DNA from: JAAYCB01 sp012744395
Lineage (GTDB): Bacteria > Planctomycetota > Planctomycetia > Pirellulales > Thermoguttaceae
Direction of reading: 5' to 3'
DNA: 21,826 bases
NCBI GenBank assembly: GCA_028703175.1
Contig: JAQVNJ010000104.1
Location: forward strand, 1 to 21,826
In this document: one piece after another, positions 1-7,010 of the stretch
Numbering within the stretch: position 1 is the stretch's first letter
How the letters are laid out: each line of letters begins with the position of its first letter
The notes under the pieces: model-generated
Seen by the model: only the letters and a program-made list of their open reading frames with translations
Told to the model about the DNA's origin: nothing
The model's database searches: none
Program-made: the position numbers and the translations under genes

Positions 1-63
1 ACTGGTGTCGATCGCATCTCGGCTCCACAGTACAGAGCGTTCGTGGTCGGATCACACAAGCAC
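1..63. other. Unassigned sequence beyond the broken end of treY
   Basis: No gene can be supported in these 63 bases. Read on the minus strand they follow the premature stop of treY, and neither of the other two frames restores the expected TreY C-terminus. TreY homology stops around position 120-130, so the breakpoint is inside the last codons of the open frame and the sequence here is probably foreign or rearranged DNA. What it came from is not recognisable. Confidence 0.4.
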
Positions 64-1833
64 TCAAGCCGGAACAAAAACGGGAACCATTATGTCTCGA
101 AACCGGCTAAAACTTTCACCTTCCCAGGCCTGATGGAACTGCTCGGGAGTTACGCCGAATCGGCTTGGATCGCCACCCACTTCGTTGAGTGCGACCAGCC
201 GGTTGAAGCGGTAAAAGGCGGTATCTTCAACACCCTTGGCCATGGCCGGCCCGGTCAGTTGCTGAAAACGCATGGCCAACTCGGTTTCCAGCGAGCCCTC
301 GACGCGAAGAAGCAGCAGTCCCTGGAGGAAACAGAAGAGTTCGGGCTCCAAGTCGGGTCTCTCCGCCATGGCATGTTCGACGGCCGCACTGATGTAATGG
401 CGGTCTTCTTTTCTTGGGCCGTCGTTCGATAGGGAGACGTAGGAGCGATATACCGGGAAGCAAACCGCCGTCTCACACAGGGCCTCACGCAATTCGTGAC
501 GCGTGTAATCCCGATGTCGCCGATGGCGCTCGCAGATGTCGACGAAAAGGCTCGTAAGACGGTTGAGTTCGCTTCCCAGAAGGTCGTCCAGCACCTGGCG
601 TTTGCAGACCCGCACCAAGGCGTGGTAATCCGTCTCTTCTCCAATGAAGTCTTCGTATGTTCGAGTCAGCGCGTCCTCCCCTTCCGGATCGACGAAGAGT
701 CCCCCGACAAGGTTCAGGAAATCGTAGCCGGTGGTTCCCGCGATCGGCCACTGGGCGGGGAGCTCTTCCCCCGGCTCGAGAATCTTCTCGGCGACGATCC
801 AGGCATTGGGACAGGCTTCTCGCAGGCGCTGGAAATACTGCTCCGGATCGCGCAGACCGTCGGGATGGTCGATCCGCAGTCCCTGGACCCAGCCCGACTT
901 GACCCAACTGACCGGCAGGGCATGGGTATCGCGGAAGACTTCGATATCTTCGACACGCATGCTCGCCAGGTCCTTGATGTCGAAGAATCGGCGATATCCC
1001 ACGTCCCGGCTGGCCGTGCGCCAGAAGGCAAGACGATAATTCTGCTGGTCGATGAGGGCATCCATCGCATCCGGGTCGCCATTGACACTCGCCGCTTCGG
1101 CATCGACGGCCGACCGTACCTCCGGTTCCTTGCGGCAGAGATCGGAAAGCAGCCCCTGCAGCACCGCCTTGTCGCGGTGACGACGTTCCACGGCATGCCG
1201 GGCGGTGACGGTAGGCCGCGGTAGCCTTGCGTGGCTCTCGGCGAGGAACGCGAGAAGCTCCGATCCGCAGGACTCCGCAGCCTTCTTGAGCAACTCCGGC
1301 AGGCTGGAAGGATCGACCGGAAAAATATGATCGTGGTAGTGAAGCGCGAAACTGCCTTCTTCATGGGACAGTTGGAATTCTCCGTTTTCGACAACCCGGC
1401 CGTAGTGATCTCCCAGAACGGGCAACAGGACTTTGTTCAGCCAGCGTTCTTCCGATGCCGCCCAATCGACGTCGAAATAGGTTGCATAACGGCTCGACGG
1501 CCCGTTCTCCAGCACGTCCCACCACCAGGGATTCTGACGGCCGGCAATCGCCATATGATTGGGCACGATGTCGATCATGTGCCCAAGTCCTGCGGATTGA
1601 AGGGTGTCGCACAAGCGGGCATGTGCTTCGGCACCACCGAGTTCCTCATTCACCCGGTTGGGATCGACCACGTCGTAGCCGTGCGTACTGCCGGCGGCGG
1701 ATTGCAGGTAAGGGGACGTGTACAAGTGACTTACGCCAAGATCGGCCAGATAGGCGACGACATCCGCGGCTGCCGGAAAGCCGAAATCGGGACGAAGCTG
1801 GATGCGGTAGGTCGCGGCGGGCGGTGGGACCAT
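64..1833 (-). pseudogene. treY: Malto-oligosyltrehalose synthase, C-terminally truncated
   Basis: Resembles TreY, the GH13 enzyme that isomerises the reducing end of malto-oligosaccharides to a trehalosyl unit in the cytoplasm. The N-terminus (TYRIQLRPDFGF, residues 8-19), GH13 region I (DIVPNHM, 88-94), region II (GLRIDHPDGL, 318-327, nucleophile D322), region III (IVAEKIL, E349) and the TreY segment AKGVEDTAFYRFNRL (532-546) are all present. After FHQAW (566-570) the sequence diverges and stops at 589. Family members usually run 700 residues or more. The STHDTKRSED motif carrying the third catalytic Asp is missing, so activity is unlikely. The ATG at 1833 is preceded by TAGGAA and lies 9 nt after treT, so the two were probably co-transcribed. 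I call it a pseudogene from the missing motif; the rest of the frame is open, so the loss may be recent. Confidence 0.85.
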
Positions 1834-1842
1834 GAGCCATTC

Positions 1843-3072
1843 CTAGCCGTTTCGCAGGTGAAAGCTGATGTCGAAGGCGTCTAGCAAGTCGATGTACTGT
1901 TCGAGCAAACGAGAAAGCAGAAACTTCTTTCCGACGTTCTCCCTGGCTCGCCTGCCCATCTGCTCCCGCAGGTTCGCGTATTTCAAGAGCGTCACAATGC
2001 GTTCGGCCGCTTCGTCCACGCTGGAGACCAGAAAACCGTCGTAACCATCTTGGATTTGAAGAGGAATGCCTCCGACGTTCCCACCGATGACCGGCGTTCC
2101 TTTCCACATGGCTTCCGTCACGGTCAGTCCGAATCCTTCCCGAATCGACTTCTGCAGCACGACGGCCGCGGACCGCTGCAAAGCATTCACCAGGGCGCTG
2201 TCATCCTGCGAGATGAGGATAATGCGATCCTCGGCCTGTTCCAGCAGAGATTCGTAGATTTGCGGGCCTTCCGGATCGTCGGAGGCGATGTTACCGAGCA
2301 GCACCAAAGTGGCGTCCACCTCCCTGCGTGCCTTTTTGAAGGCCTCGATCACGCCCACCGGGTCCTTCCAGGTGTCGAAGCGGGAAATCTGGACGACAAG
2401 CGGAAGATCGGTCGGAATCTGGTAATGTTCGAGTCTTTCATCGATCTCAGCCTGACTCAACTCCTTGTTCTTGATGGAGAACGGGTCGATGGCCGGCATG
2501 AAGATCAACTGCGGTACCTGGACACTCCGCTTGTAGCTTTCGGAGCTGACGATCATGGCGTCGTATCGTTCCACGACCGGTGCCATATAGTCCCACAGTT
2601 CCTGGTCCGGTGAACTCAGGTCGATGTGACAGCGCCAGATCCAGGGACATGATTTCTTGAAGTGATTGATCAAGAACAGGGGTTGGGGATCGTGTATCAC
2701 CACGCGACCGAAGTCGTTCAGATTCATTCGGATCGCATTCTTCTGAAGCGAATCTTCGTAGATCGTCGTCTTCATTTCGGTGAAGTTGATCTTACCACCC
2801 TGCAGGGCGTTGTGCATCTTCTTCGTGACGCTGAAGAAGTCGGGTTCGCCCTTGATCAAGAGCCAACTAGTATCAATTCCCACGTTGTTCATCAATAACG
2901 AGAGGGGATCGAGAATCTCGGCCACTCCACCTCCGTAGTACGTGGAATTGACGTGGACAACCTTGCAGTCCGCCAAGGCCTTCGCTTTTTGGAGAATCCG
3001 TTCGATCTGCTCAGCGCCGACATAGGGTTCATAGTCTTCGATCCCGATCATTGTTCGTTCCGCAGCATTCAT
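1843..3072 (-). CDS. treT: Trehalose glycosyl-transferring synthase, GT4 family
   Basis: A 409-residue GT-B glycosyltransferase. TreT reversibly makes trehalose from an NDP-glucose and glucose in the cytoplasm. Visible motifs are the N-terminal glycine-rich loop YYGGGVAE (45-52), HDPQP (127-131), RCHID (147-151), the nucleotide-sugar segment QISRFDTWKDP (228-238) and the GT4 E-x7-E region around REGFGLTVTEAMWKGTPVI (E312 and E320). Length is normal for TreT and the frame is uninterrupted. The ATG at 3072 is chosen over an upstream in-frame start at 3204, which would lie inside the glgX relic; GGAAAG stands about 8 nt before it. A second ATG at 3051 is possible. The gene sits 22 nt after the glgX relic and 9 nt before broken treY. 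Trehalose phosphorylase-type GT4 enzymes are the main alternative. Confidence 0.87.
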   Translation of the reverse strand: MNAAERTMIGIEDYEPYVGAEQIERILQKAKALADCKVVHVNSTYYGGGVAEILDPLSLLMNNVGIDTSWLLIKGEPDFFSVTKKMHNALQGGKINFTEMKTTIYEDSLQKNAIRMNLNDFGRVVIHDPQPLFLINHFKKSCPWIWRCHIDLSSPDQELWDYMAPVVERYDAMIVSSESYKRSVQVPQLIFMPAIDPFSIKNKELSQAEIDERLEHYQIPTDLPLVVQISRFDTWKDPVGVIEAFKKARREVDATLVLLGNIASDDPEGPQIYESLLEQAEDRIILISQDDSALVNALQRSAAVVLQKSIREGFGLTVTEAMWKGTPVIGGNVGGIPLQIQDGYDGFLVSSVDEAAERIVTLLKYANLREQMGRRARENVGKKFLLSRLLEQYIDLLDAFDISFHLRNG

Positions 3073-3094
3073 GTATCTGCTTTCCGTCGCTGGT

Positions 3095-4335
3095 CTATTC
3101 TTCGTTAATCGCGCGTAGCACGCGAAGCGATCGTCCTTCAAGCGCAATCTCGTCGGCGGGGTCGTATTGCGCCTTGCCGAGATCCCAGCCCGTGGCCGCG
3201 TCACGCACGGACTCCCAGCGAGCGCCCCATTCCCCGTGAGGAAGTCTAAATCGCAGCGGCTCGAAATGGGTGTTCACGAGGAGATAGAAGGTGTCATCCG
3301 TAGTCGGTTCGCCCCGTGGGTGTGGATTGGGAATCGTTGCGCCGTTCAGGAAGACACCGAACGTCTTGGCGAAGCCCTGCCCCCAATCCGCCTCGAACAT
3401 CTGTTTGCCGTCCATGGTGAACCAGGCGATGTCCTTGGCTTCGGTTCCGTAGATCGCCCGCCCCTGGAACCAACCGCGACGGCTGAAGACAGGGTGGTTC
3501 TTGCAGTAGTGGATCAGTCTTCGACAGAACTCCAGAAGCTCTTCATCGGCGTCCTCCCAGGCGTACCAGGAAATCTCGTTATCCTGGCAGTCAGGATTGT
3601 TGTTGCCTCGCTGCGTGCGGCCGACCTCGTCGCCGCCCAGTATTATAGGGACGCCCTGCGAAAGGAGAAGGGTTGCGAGGAAATTGCGTTTCTGACGGTT
3701 GCCCAATTCGAGGATCCGGGCATCGTCGGTCGGGCCCTCCGCGCCGCACTTCCAGGAGCGATTGTGGCTTTCTCCGTCACGCTCGACCAGGTGCTTATCC
3801 GGAACGAACTGGTGAACCGGCATCCGTTCGACCGCCGTAATTCCGAGCTGCTTGAGGTCGTCGATCACGGCCGGCTGAGCCATGCCGGCATACGTCCCCC
3901 GCAATTCCTCGGGCACGTCAGGATGGCGGGCCGTGAGACCGTTCACGTGGGTTTCGTAAATCACCGTTTCGTGCCAGGGCGGTTGGAGACGACGGTCCCC
4001 GGCCCAATCGAAGTGGGGCTGGCGGACGACACACTTGAGCAGGAACGCCGAGCTGCCGTCCTCGTTGAGCGAGTCGGGGCCCAAACGATACGGGAAAACG
4101 GCCGGGTCCCAGTCAAACCGGCCGTCGATCGCTTTGGTGTACGGATCGAGAAGAAGTCTGCCTGGATTGCCGCGGTGACCGTTGGCCGGGTCCGATGGCC
4201 GATGGACACGATAGCCGTACCGCTTGTCCGGGTTCGACGGTCGGGAGGTAGGCATGCCAGCAATGCCCAGTCACCTCCGGCAAATCGACGCGGGTCTCGC
4301 TCCCTTCCTCATCAAAGAGGCAGAATTCGACCACT
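3095..4335 (-). pseudogene. glgX: Glycogen debranching enzyme, frameshifted with the catalytic core deleted
   Basis: Resembles GlgX/TreX, the isoamylase-type GH13 enzyme that removes glycogen branches. Three lesions are visible. First, the N-terminal start is gone: recognisable sequence begins near 4335 with VVEFCLFDEEG. Second, at about 4221-4228 the frame changes: HAYLPTVEPGQ in one frame continues as RYGYRVHRPSDPANGHRGNP in another. Third, at about 3780 HQFVPDKHLVERDG passes directly into ESHNRSWKCGAEGPTDD, whereas family members have roughly 270-290 residues between these points, holding the catalytic Asp and Glu. The deletion keeps the frame, so 386 codons stay open from 4255 to 3095. 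The C-terminal part (FLATLLLSQGVPIILGGDE, then the beta-sandwich) is well preserved. The gene probably once headed a glgX-treT-treY unit. Confidence 0.88.
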
Positions 4336-4420
4336 CTTTCCACACATCTGGGTTGGATTGTCTCGGAATTTCCTGGGCGGGGCAAGTCATTGGCCGTAGT
4401 GCTTTGGTGTGAGCCCGAGC

Positions 4421-4792
4421 GGGTTGAGGAGTCGGCGTCGGACGCGAGTCAGGTCGGGTAACCAGGACTTCGGCAGGCCGTTTGGCCTGGGTGAGCGTGT
4501 GGCGTTGCACGGGCTCGAACAAGTCGAGCAGGCGCCGCGCCGTGGGCCAGCAGCAGGGGCGGCCCTCCGGGTAGAGCGGCAAGGATTCGATCCCGGTGCG
4601 TTCCATGCCGCCCCGCGGTTCCCGTTCCAGCAGGGCCTCGATCAACAAGACAAAGAAGTCCATCGAGAGCAGGGCCTGGATGCGATGCACGGCATTCAGA
4701 TACACCGGCGCCACCTCGAAGTCGGTATTCAACTGAGAGAACCGTTTCTCGATCGTGGGCTGCCGCTTGTAGGTCTTCAGCAGCTCCAACTT
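4421..4792 (-). mobile_element. IS1634-type transposase, C-terminal remnant
   Basis: About 124 residues match, from memory, the C-terminal end of IS1634-type DDE transposases: EKRFSQLNTDFEVAPVYL, then a hydrophobic segment (ALLSMDFFVLLIEALLERE), then GIESLPLYPEGRPCCWPTA and DLFEPVQRHTL. The catalytic core that should precede it is missing: upstream in the same open frame is integrase-like sequence instead. It is therefore a dead fragment covering about a fifth of the usual protein. The open frame (5065-4271) is a chimera of unrelated relics and should not be annotated as one protein. Terminal inverted repeats could not be identified. Confidence 0.75.
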
Positions 4793-4849
4793 CAGACCTC
4801 CTTTGCTTCCGTCCGTTGAAGTTGTCCACGGAGCCTCGAGTGCGCGATC

Positions 4850-5177
4850 TTGAATTCTCGCATTGTCGGGCGATCGGCTTCCTGGTTGGCCTCGGCTTGC
4901 GGAGCCCGGGCACGCAAGGGCCTGGTGGACCGATGACGCGACATGGTCTTCCCCCACACCCCACTTGAAGATTCGACGGATGCCGTTGACGCCGACCCGG
5001 CCGTGACCCTCGGCCGACTCGTTGATGTCCGCCAGGAAAAGGGGCCTGGGCTTGACGCGATCCATACTTGCCGAGATTGTGCCGGTTCCGCTGCCCGTGG
5101 ACGCCGGCCTGGCCGGATGCCCTGTGGAGACCCAGCTTCGGCGGACAATTCAGACGCGGCATGACGCAACCCGGCAA
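4850..5177 (-). pseudogene. Tyrosine-type integrase, N-terminal remnant with frameshift
   Basis: Two fragments in different frames resemble the N-terminal region of tyrosine recombinases common in planctomycete genomes. The first, starting at an ATG at 5177, contains PPKLGLHRASGQAGVHGQ and NLGKYGS (about 5144-5058), the small DNA-binding head. The second, in another frame from about 5060 to 4856, contains VGVNGIRRIFKWGVGEDHV and ASSVHQAL, the SAM-like core-binding domain. The catalytic domain with its Arg-His-Arg-Tyr residues is missing and the IS1634 fragment follows instead. The relic begins about 108 bases from the 3' end of tRNA-Val and reads away from it, the usual placement for an island integrase. 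The assignment comes from remembered family motifs. Confidence 0.6.
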
Positions 5178-5251
5178 CTTCGAGCCAAACGGCTATCAGG
5201 CCACCCGTGGACTTCCGTTTTCAGACCGCACTGCCGACCGCCGGCAGGTAC

Positions 5252-5278
5252 ATAAGTCTAATGTTCGGCACGACTTAT
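5252..5278. repeat. Palindrome between tRNA-Val and the integrase relic
   Basis: ATAAGTC (5252-5258) is repeated as its exact reverse complement GACTTAT (5272-5278) across 13 bases. It starts 7 bases beyond the tRNA 3' end. It is AT-richer than its surroundings. It could be a weak tRNA terminator, an integrase or recombinase binding site, or part of an att region. Only the symmetry is seen; the role is inferred. Confidence 0.45.
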
Positions 5279-5284
5279 AACCAA

Positions 5285-5358
5285 TGGGCGATGACGGGCT
5301 CGAACCGCCGACTTCCGCCTTGTAAGGGCGGCGCTCTAGCCAACTGAGCTAATCGCCC
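5285..5358 (-). tRNA. tRNA-Val (anticodon UAC)
   Basis: The minus strand folds into a complete cloverleaf of 74 bases. The acceptor stem is GGGCGAT paired with ATCGCCC, with A as discriminator. The D arm is GCTC/GAGC, the anticodon stem CCGCC/GGCGG, and the loop CTTACAA places TAC at positions 34-36, reading GUA (Val). The T arm contains GGTTCGAGCCC. The sequence is close to E. coli tRNA-Val(UAC). CCA is not encoded (TTG follows the discriminator). A TATATG-like box lies about 20 bases upstream, but no clear -35 box was found. The neighbouring integrase relic suggests this gene served as an integration target. Confidence 0.95.
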
Positions 5359-5803
5359 GACCGCGCGGCATGCGCGGCATATACCGACCCGCCTCGAGCC
5401 GCACGCGACTCTCTGAAAATCCTAGCCCCAGACGCGCCCGGCGCGAAGGGGCCAGGGTGGGGATTTGCCACCCGTCGACGGCCCCAACCGCCTTGCCCTC
5501 CCCTCCTTGGGCGGGTGCCCTCTTCGGACTCGCTGCCCGAAAGCCGTGTCAGCTATCCAGGGGTGCTGTTGACGCCGGCGACCGCAGGCTATATTTGGGT
5601 GCCGCAAGCTTGTTCAGTCGGCGGGCCTGGCAGCGTCACTGCCCACGTCACTGCCCAGGCACGGGGGGGAAGCGACTCTCCGGGAGCGGCGTCCGGATGC
5701 GCATCCAGGGGTCGCGCGGAGGCTGTTCCGCCGCTGGCCGCCCAACGATTGCCGTGAACGCGACGTCCCATGACACTTGTCCGCAGCTTGGGAAGTGGAT
5801 TCG
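5359..5803. other. Gene-free region between tRNA-Val and the transporter operon
   Basis: About 445 bases without a supportable gene. The open frames crossing it show no recognisable protein. The left end should hold the promoter of the divergent tRNA gene, and the middle holds one plausible plus-strand promoter (5569-5595) for the transporter operon. Nothing else was recognised. Confidence 0.6.
5569..5595 (+). promoter_or_regulatory. Candidate sigma70-type promoter for the transporter operon
   Basis: TTGACG (5569-5574) and TATATT (5590-5595) are separated by 15 bases, slightly short of the optimum of 17 but within the known range. The pair lies about 210 bases upstream of the adaptor start, and it is the best -35/-10 pair I found in this region. 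Confidence 0.35.
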
Positions 5804-6910
5804 ATGTGGAAGAAACAACTGACGTGGATTCTCCTGGCCGCCGCCGTCGCCGCCGGGTTCTTTGCGTACCGCTACTGGCAGTCGTTGAAGACCGTGTTGC
5901 CCGCGGGGATTGCCTGCGGCAACGGCCGCGTCGAGGCCAAGCTCGTTGACGTGGCCGCCAAGGAGCCGCTGCGGGTCAAGCAGATTCTTGTCGACGAAGG
6001 CGATCTGGTCGAACGCGGCCTGGTATTGGTGCGGCTGGACACCAACACGCTCCGGGCCGAATTGGCCGAAGCCGAGGCGAACGTGGCGAGCGCCCGCGAG
6101 CAAGAAACGGTTGTCCGTTCGGGCATCGTCAAGAAGAAGAGCGAGGTCGACCTCGCAGTCGTCGAGTTGGAGCGGGCCGGCAAACTGCTGCCGAGCGGCG
6201 CGGTCTCGCAAGAGGAGTACGATCGCCGCAGCACGTACCTCGACGTGGCCCGGGCCGCGATGGCGGAAGAAGAGGCGAAACTCCGGACGGCACAGCAGCA
6301 GGCCAAGGCGGCCGAGGCCGCCGTGGCGACGATCCAGACCCGCATCGACGACGCGACGCTCAAGTCGCCGGTCCGCGGCAGGGTCCTCTACCGCCTGGCG
6401 GAAGTCGGCGAGGTCCTGGCTCCCGGCGGAAAAGCGCTCACGCTGGTCAATCTCGAAGACGTCTACATGGAGATCTTCCTGCCTTCGCAGCAGGCCGCCA
6501 GGCTCACGGTCGGGACGGAGGCGCGGATTACGGTCGATCACGCCCCCGGCCGCGCGGCTGCCGGGCATGTGAGCTTCATCTCTCCGGAGGCGCAGTTCAC
6601 CCCCAAACAGGTGGAGACGCACAGCGAGCGCGACAAGCTGATGTTTCGCGTCAAGATTCGCGTTCCCGAGGAGCTCGTCTCTGCCTACATCGAGCGGATC
6701 AAGACGGGCGTCCGCGGCATGGGATATGTCAAGGTCGACCCGTCGGCCGTCTGGCCGGACTGGTTGGAGAACCTGCTGGCGCCGCCGGTCCATCCGGTCG
6801 ATCAAGCCCCGCCCGGCGCCGGCGAGCCGCCTGCGGCAAATCCCCCGGCCCCGGTTTCCGCGACAGACGCCCCGGCAGTGGAACCGGGGCCTCCTTCTCG
6901 GACGGACTGA
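5804..6910 (+). CDS. HlyD-family periplasmic adaptor (membrane fusion protein)
   Basis: A 368-residue adaptor that would link an inner-membrane ABC exporter to the periplasm or outer membrane. It starts with a single membrane anchor (LTWILLAAAVAAGFFAYRYW, residues 6-25). A biotinyl-lipoyl-like half follows (GRVEAKLVDVAAKEPLRVKQ, then VDEGDLVERGLVLVRLDT), an alpha-helical hairpin rich in Ala, Glu and Arg (about 84-182), the second lipoyl half (LKSPVRGRVLYRLAEVGEVL) and a beta-barrel with FISPEAQFTPKQVET (258-272), as in YhiI/YbhG proteins. The tail from about 327 is Pro/Ala-rich. The ATG at 5804 is preferred over a TTG at 5777 because GGGAAG precedes it at suitable spacing and the protein then begins just before the anchor. 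It is the first gene of the operon with the two transporter genes downstream. Confidence 0.88.
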   Translation: MWKKQLTWILLAAAVAAGFFAYRYWQSLKTVLPAGIACGNGRVEAKLVDVAAKEPLRVKQILVDEGDLVERGLVLVRLDTNTLRAELAEAEANVASAREQETVVRSGIVKKKSEVDLAVVELERAGKLLPSGAVSQEEYDRRSTYLDVARAAMAEEEAKLRTAQQQAKAAEAAVATIQTRIDDATLKSPVRGRVLYRLAEVGEVLAPGGKALTLVNLEDVYMEIFLPSQQAARLTVGTEARITVDHAPGRAAAGHVSFISPEAQFTPKQVETHSERDKLMFRVKIRVPEELVSAYIERIKTGVRGMGYVKVDPSAVWPDWLENLLAPPVHPVDQAPPGAGEPPAANPPAPVSATDAPAVEPGPPSRTD

Positions 6911-7010
6911 GCGCGTCGCGGCGCGGGTGGGCCGGACGACGCCCCGTTTTGAATCGGCAAGTCCGGCCGGGAGAAGCCGGATTCGCAGCCAACAGCCCCA
7001 ACGGACGAAC

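Noticed and set aside
4509..4520. A 12-base match to the tRNA-Val 3' region (ACGGGCTCGAAC), considered as an att repeat
   Set aside because: It falls in the IS1634 codons for FEPV of the conserved DLFEPVQRH segment, so transposase coding explains it, and it is too short for an att site.
6726..7010. N-terminal extension of the RbbA-like protein
   Set aside because: The extra 95 residues are Arg/Pro-rich, overlap the adaptor gene in another frame and lack homology; the ATG at 7011 gives the normal family length.
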